In this document: in pieces, positions 1 to 11,153 of the stretch
How positions within the stretch are numbered: position 1 is the stretch's first letter
Layout of the letters: each line of letters opens with the position of its first letter
The notes under the pieces: model-generated
Told to the model about the DNA's origin: nothing
Database searches by the model: none
Seen by the model: only the letters and a program-made list of their open reading frames with translations
NCBI GenBank assembly: GCA_016800925.1
Contig: JABCPU010000128.1
Span: 104,072 to 168,071 of the forward strand
Direction: 5' to 3'
Source: Suillus spraguei
Lineage: Eukaryota > Basidiomycota > Agaricomycetes > Boletales > Suillaceae
Length of the DNA stretch: 64,000 bases
Program-made: the position numbers and the translations under genes

Positions 1-3
1 TAG

Positions 4-2488
4 GCTCACGCTCTGGCGGCGTGTACATGCCCCCTGCACGTCTACGTGCCTTACAAGCCGCCGCCGGCAATGATAAAACCAGCCCGGAATACCAGCGATT
101 GTCTTGGGATGCCCTCCGCAAATCTCTCACTGGTATTGTCAACCGAGTCAATATTGCGAATATAAAGCAAATTGTCCCTGAACTCTTCTCCGAAAATCTC
201 ATCCGCGGTCGAGGCCTTTTTTCCCGGAGCATCATGAAGGCGCAGTCATCAAGTTTGCCATTTACGCCTGTATTTGCTGCTGTGGTGGCCGTCATCAACA
301 CAAAACTTCCTCAAGTGGGAGAACTTGTTCTCACTCGTTTGGTTAGTCAATTTAGACGATCGTTCAAGCGAAATGACAAGGTAAACAGATCCGAAAGTTA
401 CAGTCGAATTTCGAGATTGCTCACGTCACCTTCCAAGATTGTATGCCACTCAACAACGACTTTTATCGCTCATCTCGTCAATCAAGCCGTCGCTCATGAA
501 ATCATAGCACTCCAAATCTTAGTTCTTCTTCTTGAGCGGCCCACCGATGACTCGATTGAAATTGCTGTCGGCTTCATGCGCGAAGTAGGCGCCTTCCTCG
601 CGGAAAACTCACCAAAGGCCAATGCAACTGTCTTTGAGCGATTCCGTGCTGTCTTAAACGAAGGGTCGATCAGCCACAGGGTTCAATATATGATCGAAGT
701 CCTGATGCAAACTCGGAAGGATAAGTACAAGGACAACCCCATCCTTCCTGAAGGCCTTGACTTGGTTGAAGAGGAAGAGCAGATTACACATCAAATCCAG
801 CTTGAGGAAGAGCTTCAGGTCCAGGAAGGACTGAGTGCGTGCTCATGTTCTAACAAAGGAGATTTTACCTGAATTTTGCATGTAGATATTTTCAAGTTTG
901 ATCCTAATTATCTGGAGAACGAGGAAAAGTACAAATCTATTAAGGCTGAGATTCTAGGTGAAGGTTCAGAGGACGAAGAATCTGGCTCTGAAGAGTCGTC
1001 TAGCGAGGATGAAGACGAAGGTATGTTTTGTTCTGCATCATATCTCGAGTTACGAGTTCATGTCATGCAGTGGTCGCAGACAAAGAAGGCATCGAAGACC
1101 GTACGGAGACCAATCTCGTGAACCTGCGTAGAACGATCTATTTGACTATCATGAACGCCCTCAATTATGAAGAAGCTGTACATAAGCTCCTCAAAGTACA
1201 GATCAAAGAAGGCGATGAGGTACGTGGTCGTATAGTCAACACTTCGCAGGTGCTTGAACATGCTTTTAGATTGAGCTCATCAACATGGTAATCGAATGTT
1301 GCTCTCAAGAACGTTCTTACTCCACCTTCTATGGTCTTGTTGGAGAGCGCTTCAGTAAACTCAATCGTGTCTGGACAGATGCTCTTGAGCAGGCTTTCGT
1401 CAATTACTACACAACAATCCATCGGTATGAGACTAATCGCCTGCGCAATATTTCTCGTTTCTTCGGGCACATGCTTGCGACGGACGCTATCTCCTGGATC
1501 GTGCTCGAGTGTGTTAAGATCAACGAGGAGGATACGACGAGCTCGAGCCGTATTTTCATCAAGATTATGACGCAAGAGATGATGGAGAGTATGGGATTGA
1601 AAACGCTCGCGGAGAGGTTTAAGGATGAACAGATCAAGCATGCGACCAAGGACATGTTCCCAATGGACAATCCGAAAAACACGCGGTTCTCCATCAACTA
1701 CTTCACGAGCATTGGACTTGGTGTTCTCACTGAGGAAATGAGAGATTACCTCAAGGTATGTCAAGTCTACAGGCCCGAGGCATCGAAGTGACTCATTCTT
1801 TCTGCAATAGAATGCTCCACGCCTCATTATGGAACAACGACGTGCCATGTTGGAGCAAGAATCGAGTTCATCTAGCAGCGACTCTGATTCATCTGATTCT
1901 GACTCTGATTCTGAGTCCGACTCTGGCTCGGACAGTTCCCCATCAGATTCTGAATCTTCTGTGGACTCTAGGCGGCGTCGGCGAACTCCTTCTCCCCCTC
2001 GCAGAGGGCGGGATGAGTCGCGTTCTCTGCCGCGCCGTAGTGTGCGAGATAACTCCCGTCGTCCCGCTGCACGTCGTGATGGGCGGGACGACTCACGTAG
2101 CCCACCCCCACGCCGTGGCGCCCGAGATGATTCACGCACCCCGCCCCCACCCCCACGTCGTGGTGCTCGAGACGAGTCTCGCTCGCCTCCTCCACGTCGA
2201 GGCGGACGCTACTCCTCCCGCACTCCGTCCCCATCGCCTCCCCCGCGACAAAGGGATGGACGAGGATATACCCGTCGCGATTCTCCTCCCCACCGGAGAG
2301 ATGACCGGTCCCCTCCGCCTCGCAAGCGGGATATGGATGTACGGGATCGAGGTGGGCGGGATGTTGGATATGAACCGCGGCACAAGGATGATTATCGTGA
2401 GAGAGAGCGGAATGAGCGACCTTCTGGAGGTGATAGGCGCAGGAGGGTGTCCAATGAGAGGGAGAGAGACCGTGGCGGCAGGAGATAA
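4..2488 (+). CDS. CWC22: Pre-mRNA splicing factor CWC22 (5' end cut by window)
   Basis: Spliceosome scaffold that recruits eIF4A3 for exon-junction-complex loading. Seen: an MIF4G domain (from [11 protein letters not shown], through RGRGLFSRS and LLERPTDDS, to [13 protein letters not shown]), an acidic linker, an MA3 domain ([17 protein letters not shown] to [16 protein letters not shown] equivalent) and a Ser/Asp-rich then RS-repeat tail rich in RRGxRDxSRxPPP. My exon model is 4-380, 438-834, 886-1020, 1071-1219, 1270-1755, 1811-2488. All introns are 50-57 nt with GT-AG ends, and the junctions restore the family sequence. The third acceptor could be 1070 or 1079, in the same frame. Bases 1-3 (tag) look like an intron acceptor, so the start codon lies left of the window. 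Long antisense and shifted ORFs over the RS tail are shadows. Family assignment is firm. Confidence 0.96.
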
Positions 2489-4255
2489 TTCGCTGGTGGA
2501 TGTGGGTTGTGTTGTCCCTACGTGTACTCATGCTGTTCTGGTGTTTGTCTCTGATAGTGAAAGCAAAGTGATATATGCAGATATCGTCTATTTCAATACT
2601 GTCGAGTTGCACTGCGCTACAGATCGAAGAGTATGTTCTGAAAGTAACTGGAGCGGGTATGTAATGGCGCCGACGCTGGCCCCCCGACTCGCTTATTCCT
2701 AGCAGCTTCCAGTCGTCAGGAAAGTCCAGTGGCTAAATTTGCGATCGTACGCAGGCACGTGCTTCAGTCATGGGTCTTTTGAGATGTTGCCGCCAAGCAA
2801 CCTGGAATGGGCTACAGCAGCGCGCATAGCATTGTATCCGCAAAAGAGCGCCCATTCTTAGATGGCACCGCTATTTTATGCTGCACCTGCATAAATATGA
2901 ACGGATCTGTAGAGCCCAGTGAATTAATGATGCTAGGACTATTTCAAAAAAATTGCAAACAAACGAGGTCAAGATGGTACTGTCAGACAAGCTAACGCTG
3001 ATCACAAGAACGACAACATGACATACAATAGGAAGCTCTCGCGAAACAACTTGGAAAAATGGGTCCGCGACACTACCCCATGGAATCTGCTCGTCAGTCA
3101 ATCACTCTGTTCCATGATCTGCCCTTCGGTCTCTAGGTTCCTCCGGAAAAACGGAATACCTGAATGGAATCGAATAGGGATCCATTCTTTCCCGAAGTTA
3201 TAGTAAAACTAGATAAAAGGATAAGCTTTGAACTTATTGATACAAAGTTGTGAGTCATGCGAGTTATGATCTGGCTGCAGGCCGGCGCAATGATGATGCC
3301 GAGCGGCGTCATGTTCTTATGTCCAGACGGTCACACCCTACAGACAAACCCGTGAGCCGGAGCTCAAGGAAAATCGTCAAAAGCACCTATTCCAAAGTGA
3401 GTGTTGAAATTTATAAGCATGAGCTTTGATAATCACTGCCTTTTGGCGTAACAGGACGACAGTCTTACTACATGATATTGTCACCGTCTTCTTTTTGCTC
3501 ACTCCTTCCTTTTGTTATCGAGACGTAGTGATCCCCACAATAAGCAACGATTCATATCGAACGGGACGAATCGCCGCACTTGCCAAGGACTAACGCAATG
3601 CGGCACTGTTACTATCCCCTTCCGAGATCTTTCTTTTAACTCTAGTGTTAATTCCGTCGTGGACTCGTGATTCCGCGTAGTATCCACAGAGACGAGGCAG
3701 CGAGTACTTTCGTTCATCTTCATTCCTATCTTTCTTTTGCTTGCGCCACTGTAAGTAGTCAATTTGGCTGTCATGGTCATCCCTTCAAGTGGCTGGCGTA
3801 AAGGGCCAAGGCTCAATTGTTCGATGAACGTTGGTAAGTGTTAGGCTATCTATCACCGACTAAGCCCCACCATTTGAGAGGTATACGTATACTTATCGGG
3901 ATGCAGACAGAGTAGAGACATTTATTGAGGCTGATGATCAATGATCACCGTACCTCCAGCAGATGGCAGATCCCGAACGCTAGAATTTCATTGCTTTCTC
4001 CTGGTACTACTATCACTACAGTCGACTTGCTCATAATGTATACGTTAGTAGTGTATAAATCTCATATTGTATCGACTTTTGGCAGTTCCCGTCGTGGTAT
4101 GCGGGTAGACGCCCAGAAAATTGTATAATGTATAATGTATAGCCTTTGAAGGTCCGATATGATATAGTCTGTACCGAGGACTACTGCTGAGTCGCCGGAG
4201 GTTAATGCATAACAACAGTGTAAGATGACTAATTTATAGTTATTCTAATCCCAAT
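2489..4255. other. Intergenic stretch, no gene recognised
   Basis: After the CWC22 stop there is about 1.8 kb with only short unconvincing ORFs on both strands. I see no family motif, tRNA or clear repeat. It probably holds the CWC22 3' UTR and degraded sequence leading into the transposon fragment. Confidence 0.5.
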
Positions 4256-4293
4256 GGTGCGCAGCCCCAAGAAACGCCAGTTACGTCCAAAAC

Positions 4294-4809
4294 TTGCCCC
4301 ATACAAGCGGAAATGCATCAGCTGCATGTCAAAGAACTGGGCTCGTTGTCAAAATTCTGCCTCTCCCCAAGGCACCTCAGCTCAATACTCTCGAACATGA
4401 ATTGATGAAGTCTATAGAGGAGCTTACAACACGGAGACGGATCATTGGTGCACCACTGACTGCTGACGAGATTCTCGATCCTCAAGAAGAAAATAATGTT
4501 TGGGAAGTAACTGCTTATGAAGATGACGATGCAATTGTTGCAGGAATTCAGCGCCGGCAAGCAATTAGGAGTGGGGAGCTGGTTGAAGTGGAATCAGATG
4601 ATGAGGATGAGGATGATCCACCCAAGGTCTGTGCTATTGAACTGATTCCGCTGTGCGAAAAGCTTGAGGCGGCATGTATTGCGCGAGTTGGCGCTGATTC
4701 TTCACTCGATCTTGTTCACAAACTTCGTGCATTTCGAGCAGCACTACGGCGTGAGGAGTTGCAGAATGCGAAGCAGGCTACATTGGACAAATTCTGGAAT
4801 ACCAAATAG
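4294..4809 (+). pseudogene. C-terminal fragment of a pogo/Tigger-like (CENP-B/DDE) transposase
   Basis: A 171-residue ORF that looks like the tail of fungal pogo-like DDE transposases. It has an acidic linker (VEVESDDEDEDDPP), an amphipathic helix region (LCEKLEAACIARVG) and an Arg-rich final helix ending ALRREELQNAKQATLDKFW. That last motif closely resembles the TLDxFF/W tail common in these proteins. The HTH and DDE catalytic domains are not found upstream, so this is a broken remnant. The following 170 bp is packed with GAAGT/ACTTC motifs that may be its subterminal transposase-binding region. A hAT-family origin of the tail cannot be excluded. Confidence 0.55.
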
Positions 4810-4839
4810 CATACCATTTTGATGTTGTACTCGCTGAAT

Positions 4840-5010
4840 GTATTGACTTCTGGATAGTGTTGCCGTCGAAGTGAAGTGACTTCGAGGTAGTGTTGCCGCG
4901 AAGCGAACTGAAGCGAATTGAAGTGTAAATTTGAGACACTTCGGTAGACTTCGATGTCAATGAAGTTATTCGAAGTGCAGTTCGTTACACTTCGCAAAGT
5001 CACAGACAAG
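4840..5010. repeat. GAAGT/ACTTC-rich subterminal-like repeat array
   Basis: Within about 170 bp the pentamers GAAGT or CGAAG and their complement ACTTC/CTTCG occur many times in both orientations, for example gtcgaagtgaagtgacttcg near 4865-4885 and ttacacttcgcaaagtc near 4985-5000. The array directly follows the transposase tail. Such mixed-orientation short motifs are typical of DNA-transposon subterminal regions; the assignment is inference. Confidence 0.5.
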
Positions 5011-5904
5011 TCTGAGAATATATTAGTAATCTAGCTCAGAGCTGGTTACAGCATAATCCAAGACCCGGACGAGGATTAGTTCTCATTTTCATTTGCGAGC
5101 AGCTAAGTAACTTCGTCAGGCTTGCCCGTTACCATGAGCTCGTCTATGGCATTCTTACATACTGGCCTTGAAATAGTATAACCTACTTCTGCAACAAGAT
5201 GGGACCTGATGGGACGTGCAATTCAACTGGTCTTGCTTGTAAGAGAACTTAAGTCTATGTAAAACTTCGAGAACGTTTGGTGAAGAGGTTAGCACGCCTG
5301 CGCATGTCTCTTTGCTGGATGAGAAAACTCGTTCAGAAGGGACAGATGAAGCAAAAGCAACGAGAATATATGTTCTTTTTGCTACAAAATATTATTTTCA
5401 TTTATTGCAAAATAGTGGATGTACCTCCCAATATCATCCTGTTTGGTGTTACTAATCGTGAAACTGATGAGCCAGAGTTTGTGAGCCTTGGGATACGCAG
5501 TGCTGCAGGCAAGCCTGGAGGAAACTGTGACCGACTACTTGGAAGAAAACTTGCTCTTGGAGTGAGGCCGCCCAATGAGTAGTGGAAATTTTGTTTCGAA
5601 ACGGACAACAATGTTTTGTGCAGCTATCTGTGAGAGTGAACTTTCAGGGTACCTTTTCTCACAGATTTCAATTCAATCATGAAACTGACTTAGCGAATGT
5701 TCGAGAAAATGTGGAAAAGCCTATATTGAATGTACTTAGGATTACAGTGGTGTTTTAACAATTCGGAGTTAAACTTGTTTAACTAAGTTGAATCGATTTG
5801 CGACGCTGGTCGAAACAACCTCGTGACTCTGCGTCATACTTAGAGGCCCCTTTACCAATCTAGATAAAGTGTCTGACTGATCAGTTGGTTTTGATCTGCA
5901 CGTC
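5011..5904. other. No recognised gene; small unclassified ORF at 5277-5582
   Basis: An open frame of 101 codons (5277-5582) ends LGVRPPNE. It matches nothing I know and has no clear start context. The segment just upstream of the first MITE may contain the 5' non-coding end of the tyrosine-recombinase retroelement, but I could not define its terminal repeat. Confidence 0.35.
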
Positions 5905-6177
5905 CATCAGGAAATTCACACATTCCTTGACGTGCCCTTATGCAGACTTATTTACACTTAACTGCCTTGGTGAAATTGAATCTACTTGTCCAAAATTTCA
6001 ATGTGAGTGAATTCAGAAAAAAAATGTTGAGATATATTAATATACATGTTTTATTATATTTCACACTCAAAAAATATAAGATATGCCAGGTGAATGATGT
6101 GAGAGAGAGCAAACAAGTTTTGAGATAAGTGAGTTAAGCTGATTAAGCACGTCAAGGAATGTGTGAATTTCCTGATG
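5905..6177 (+). mobile_element. MITE copy 1 (273 bp, TIR catcaggaaattcacacatt)
   Basis: Starts catcaggaaattcacaca and ends with the exact complement, with inverted repeats of roughly 30 bp. A nearly identical copy of the same 273-bp length lies inverted at 8349-8621. The flanks read cgtc | element | tcgc, giving a 2-bp target duplication (tc). The AT-rich interior has no coding potential. It lies just upstream of the first ORF of the retroelement. The terminal bases were fixed from the second copy, whose insertion site is known to the base. Confidence 0.85.
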
Positions 6178-6280
6178 TCGCACACTTGTCTTCTGAGCAC
6201 CGTCTGCTCGTGCACATTCAGCACCATTTTATTTCGTGTCATCTTGAATTTCTTTAAAATTCGGTCATACTTCCAATCAT

Positions 6281-7558
6281 ATGTCAGATCCAGGTAATTC
6301 ATATACAAATGCCAGCAATATGACACAAACACAAGCATCTCTCAGAGGACCTGGAATATGGGGGTCTTCAGTTGAAACCAAGCCTGATAGAGCGCATCTA
6401 CCCCAACAAGACATGGCAAAGAGATGCCTCAATGTCGTCCAAGATTTCAGGTCTGCCAAAGGAACGAAATTTGATGCCTCCTATGTTATCTGTGGGATCA
6501 TCAAAGAAAGCTTACCCCTTGGCTCAGGGGAAGACCCGTCCATTATCGCAGCTATCTACCTTACAATGCTTGATGAATGGGAGTCAGAACAAAATCAGGC
6601 TGGACAAAGAGCAGTGGGCACATCCAGAGTATGACGTTCAGCAGAACCAACATCTGATCCCGCACAGATTGAAGAAGAGTTTACTGCAGAGGATAACAGG
6701 AGTCAATGAGTCAGCGTCGAGCCAGGAGAACCTGCTCGGAAACGACCTAAACTTGACTTTACCTGTCTTGAACTCAAATCAACAGTTAATGAGGAACCAT
6801 CCAGGCCCTATCAGCAAACCTCAGACAAACTGTCCACATCTTACAAAATTGGGCACAGGATCAGAAACAAGCCAAACTCAAACTCATGTATCATGAACAG
6901 AGTCCAGAGTTTTATGAATCCGGATGGGCCGATATCGTTGCCGGATGAAGCCTCAATCTTGATGCCATCCACACCATCATCACTACATCAAGATCAGTTG
7001 ATAAACATACAGAATCCATCGGAGATGTTGAATTTACCTATGGAGTCTCTGAAATGGCCACAAAGAAAATTACCAAGCAAGGCCACTGGAATGCTGCATG
7101 GAACAGAGCCTCACGAGCTCTCAAATTCGCTTTCCCGTTCCGACAGGCTGAACTTAATGCCTACTCGGAACACAATTAATGAACAATTTGATCAACAATC
7201 AGAAAGCTGCCATGAACGAGTCATCAGATATGACAAATCTGTCAGATTCAGAGTTGGAAACACTCGCAGGTATGAATTGTCAGACTTTGAGTGCTTCAGG
7301 GACATCTACAGCTCTCACTTCTCCGCTGGAGGAAGACTGCATAATGAAATGGAGGAATCTAACAAATCCACTGGAGGAGGTGAGAAAATGTCACCAAACG
7401 AGAACCCTGCCGTAAATGGAATAATGGTGAATGCACATGCAGTGCAGCCACCTGTCGTTACGCACACATCTGCAATGTCGAACAAAATGGACGTATCTGT
7501 GCCCGTCGTCATGTCAAAAACAAAACATCATGAGGACGGGAACACTAAATCAGCCTGA
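6281..7558 (+). pseudogene. ORF1 (gag-like) of the YR retroelement, broken by stops and frameshifts
   Basis: The reading moves between frames: 6281-6634 (MSDPGNSYTNASNMTQ...), then the same frame past a TGA at about 6632 with a nuclear-localisation-like ARKRPKLDF near 6740. A second frame holds a nucleocapsid-like core (SPEFYESGWADIV ... GHWNAAWNRASRALKFAFPF, about 6890-7165), then ESCHERVIRYDKSVRFRVG (about 7200-7260). A third frame from 7408 encodes CRKWNNGECTC..., a C-x7-C-x6-C-x3-H zinc finger. These pieces in this order resemble ORF1 proteins of basidiomycete YR retroelements. At least two TGA stops and several indels make it non-functional. The RNA-binding role is inferred from the finger. 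Confidence 0.7.
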
Positions 7559-7559
7559 A

Positions 7560-10500
7560 AAATACCTTAAACGTCCGCGTTTTCGCCGAGGGCTGATTTG
7601 GTCGCCAACTGATAATTCATTTAGCCCAACTGCATGTTCTACAGAGTATGCGGATCCTGTCCCAGAGGCTCCTACTTACCTTATGGGACAGTGATGCAGC
7701 CCGCACAGTATGCAATCATCCAGATCTCTTCAAAATAGTAACACCGATCAACGTTGATCGGTTTCAAGTTCTCCTTGCTGACCATCCAAATCAACCTTTC
7801 GTTTTGTCGGTGTGTCGAGCCTTACGTGAAGGTTTTTGGCCATGGGCAGATGCTTCGGATGAGTCATATCCCTCTATAAACAATAACTCAATGCACACCT
7901 GTGCAAAATCAGCAGATCAAAAAAAGTTTATTGAGGAACAGCTACGAGAAGAAATACGTCTTGGACATGTATCAGAGCCTTTTGGTCCAGATTTATTCCC
8001 CGGAATGTACAGTGTGCCAATGCATACCGTCCCTAAACCCAATTCGGATAAACTACGCCTTGTAGTGGATCACACAGCAGGAGAATACTCGCTGAACTCC
8101 ATGATTGATTCAGATGCCGTTAGAGGCACCAAACTTGACGGTTTGCATTCACTTGGTGCTTCCCTGCTGCAATTTCGACAAGAACATCCTAATGATAAAT
8201 TGGTCCTTTTTAAATCGGATGTTTCTCAAGCTTTTCGGCGCTTACCTATGCACCCGCTGTGGCAAACCAAGCAAGTGCTAACGGTACAAGGTCAACGTCA
8301 TGTGGATCGTTGCAATAACTTTGGAGGACGAGGATCCCCTAAGGTCTGCATCAGGAAATTCACACATTCCTTAACATGCTTAATCAGCTTAACTCACTTA
8401 TCTCAAAACTTGTTTGCTCTCTCTCACATCATTCACCTGGCATATCTTATATTTTTTGAGTGCGAAATACAATAAAACATGTATATTAATATATCTCAAC
8501 TTTTTTTTTCTGAATTCATTCACATTGAAATTTTGGACAAGTAGATTCAATTTCACCAAGGCAGTTAAGTGTAAATAAGTCCGCATAAGGGCACGTCAAG
8601 GAATGTGTGAATTTCCTGATGTGGATCTCGTTTATGTCACTGGTCACTTGGATTGCAATTCATCGCATGCTTATCGATGCTCTTAAACTTTATATGGACG
8701 ACTCTTTTTCATTTGAGCTAGCAGAGCGTATGTTGTACTATTCGCCTTATCAAACTGACTACCCTGAGAAACAGACTCGTCTGTTACAACTCTGGGACGA
8801 GCTCGGAATCCATCATGATCGTCCCAAACAACTCTTTGGTTCAACTCTAACCATTATTGGTTTCGACGTCGACCCTAACGAACGCTATGTCTGCTACTTT
8901 GCCGAGGCACAAAAAGAATGAGTTGATCAAGCATCTACGTGACTTTGCCTGTAAAAACTATCGTTGGACGCTTCGCGAATATCAACAGCTTGCCGGATGG
9001 TGCGAATGGAGTTTCAATATTTTCCCTTTGCTCAAACCAGGACTTTCGGCTGTGTATGAGAAGATTCGCGGGAAAATTCAACCACGCGCACGCCTTCATG
9101 TCAACAATCCTATCATTTGCGAACTCACTTGGATGGCTGATCATATGGAACATTTACCTGGGCTCATGTTTTACAAATCTTTGGATTTTGATCCATCATC
9201 TGATGATGTCGTGGTTGCTTATACCGACGCATCTGGTGTAGGAATGGGTCTCTGGTTCCCTCATGATAACTTTGCGGGTCAATCATCTTTGCCTGCGGAT
9301 GCTCCTAAAAACACCATCTTTTTCTTTGAAGCATTGGCGGTTTGCTCCGCAATTCACGCAATCCCTAACATGACAGAAGTCCCACCCCGAATGCTCATAT
9401 ACACTGATAACACAAATACAGTGTCGATGTTCAACTCTCTCCGTGCGCATCCTCCTTATAATTCCATCATGCTCTCGGCAATGGATGTTCTACTCGAGTA
9501 TGAGGTGGACTTACGTGTAGAGCACATTAGTGGTGAGAATATGGTTGCAGACGCACTCTCACGATTTCAAAACGAAAGAGTTTTGGAGTTGGCACCAGAT
9601 GCCAGCTTTTTTGATTTCGAACCCCCTCGGAATGCGCTGGGGGCAGCAAAAAAAATGATGCAAGTTTCACTATCATCCAGGCAGCCTGTACGGCAAGCCT
9701 GGACACACGAGCGTCTCTTATACGAACGTTCAGTGGCGCTTGGTTTTGCTATTGATTCCACTACTGCGTCTGTTTACGACTCACATCTCAACTCTTACAT
9801 CGCTTTCTGTCGGCTGCACCACCTCCCTATTGATCCCACAGTGGATACATTATCTTTTTATGTTGTATGGTTATCACACCATATTGAACCGCGGTCAGTT
9901 GACTCATATCTTTCGGGCATCGCCAGTCGGCTAGAGGACACATACCCCATGGTACGGGCCGCGCGACGTTCACCCTTGGTTGCACGGACTCTCCGTGGTT
10001 GCAAACGCCGTATGTCAAAACCAATACAAAGGAAGTTACCTTTGTGTGTGGATGACTTGCAACGTGTGCGCTTGTTTTTTGGTTCTTCACTGCAACATGA
10101 TGATAGTCTCTTCCTTGCCCTGTTATTCACCGGTTTTGCAACACTCCAACGTCTTGGAGAATTGACCTGGCCAGATGCAATCAGCCACCAGACTTACCGG
10201 AAGGTGCCTTTACGACACACACTCACTATCACCGACACCGCCATGTCATATACACTACCTTCCCAGAAGAATGACAGTTTGGGGACTGGCACCACTATCC
10301 TCATCCCGTCACGTTCTGTTATTGATTTGGATCCTCTTCCGCTCATCCATTGCTATTTGACGTTTCGTGACACTGCATTTCCAAGTCGGCCGGCACTTTG
10401 GTTGTCGAGCACGGGCGCCATACCAACTAGAAGTTGGTTCTTACGACGCTTACGTCGACACTGTGGTAACGCGATGTCAGGACATTCAATGAGGGCTGGA

Positions 10501-10659
10501 GGTGCAACTGCACTTGCGATTGCGGGAATGGCTCCAGACCTTATTCAGGCAGCAGGTCGGTGGTCCTCTGATGAATTCAGAAAGTATATCCGCCAGCATC
10601 CTTTTCTGCTCAACGCTTTACTACACGGCTCGGCTCGTGAACGCAACCCTGCTACATGA
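7560..10659 (+). pseudogene. Pol of the YR retroelement: RT - RNase H - tyrosine recombinase
   Basis: RT: lead-in KYLKRPRFRRGLIWSP (from about 7560), PINVDRFQVLL, first catalytic Asp in LFKSDVSQAFRRLP, FGGRGSP, then YMDD (about 8690). RNase H: YTDASG, FFFEAL, IYTDNTN and VADALSR supply the acidic residues. Tyrosine recombinase: LQRLGELTWPD (Arg), QKND (Lys region), GHSMRAGG (HxxR), GRWSS and FRKYIRQHP (Tyr), so the catalytic set looks complete. Breaks: a frame change near 7690, the 273-bp MITE at 8349-8621, and a 4-bp duplication at 8877-8884. From 8857 on, 600 codons are open. It would copy element RNA and integrate circular DNA by recombination. Confidence 0.9.
8349..8621 (-). mobile_element. 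MITE copy 2 (273 bp), inserted in the RT domain
   Basis: Reverse-orientation copy of the element at 5905-6177, of the same length and nearly identical. Flanks read aaggtctg | element | tggatctcg. Removing the element and one tg rebuilds an unbroken RT frame (SPKVWISFMSLVTW), which fixes the insertion point and the 2-bp duplication (tg). It therefore inserted after the retroelement was in place. Confidence 0.92.
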
Positions 10660-11060
10660 ACGGATTGACTCACACATGACCTCATTCTTGACTCAGACTG
10701 GATTTCGCCTAATCGCTTGTTTCGACTGGATTTCACCTACTCGCCTGGCACCATGACCACAAAACAACGAAAAAACACGTTATAAAAATAAAAAATAAAA
10801 AATAGCCTTATAGCATTTCTATCGTGCCTCTGACACTCAATTCTGGTCTTTTCTTGCCTATTGAAGTCTGTCTCCTAGTTTTATTGCTCATTCTCAAGCA
10901 CATCTTATCGAGTCTAGCATCTGTTTTGCCTTACACTGCCGTATCATGTACTTTTCGCTCTCAGTTCGCAATAAAACTTGTCTGAGTCCCCCGAGTATGA
11001 AACTGGGGGACTCCGCTTGCCTAATCGCTGTGAGACACCAGTGTAAATTGATTCAAGTCC
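10660..11060. other. 3' non-coding tail of the YR retroelement
   Basis: No ORF. Contains an A-rich stretch (about 10765-10805) and the hairpin described below. I did not find the partner terminal repeat. Confidence 0.5.
10984..11013. other. Hairpin gagtccccc ... gggggactc
   Basis: A perfect 9-bp inverted repeat (10984-10992 with 11005-11013) around a 12-nt loop, standing out in AT-rich DNA near the presumed 3' end of the retroelement. It may be part of the terminal structure or an RNA 3'-end signal. Confidence 0.6.
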
Positions 11061-11153
11061 CGTTACGTAACAAAGTGAACGACATCCGACAGATCATGAA
11101 TCACTACTTCAACAACCAATGACAGGTATGAAAGGAAAAGTGCTAACGCATAC

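Larger units (their letters stand above)
6240..11060 (+). mobile_element. Degenerate tyrosine-recombinase retrotransposon (Ngaro/DIRS-like)
   Basis: Order: gag-like ORF1 with a CCCH finger (6281-7512), reverse transcriptase, RNase H and a tyrosine recombinase (to 10659), then a 3' non-coding tail with a GC-rich hairpin. It encodes YR instead of a DDE integrase and has no visible LTR, which defines the DIRS order. No methyltransferase-like domain was seen, favouring Ngaro-like. ORF1 and the RT carry stops and frameshifts and the RT is split by a MITE, so this copy is dead. The YR and RNase H frame (8857-10659) is still open. Outer limits are approximate because I did not identify the split repeats. 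Confidence 0.85.

Noticed and set aside
1165..2139. Long antisense ORF opposite CWC22 (324 codons)
   Set aside because: It is the mirror of the RS/Ser-rich tail and of conserved CWC22 exons; repetitive composition explains the open frame.
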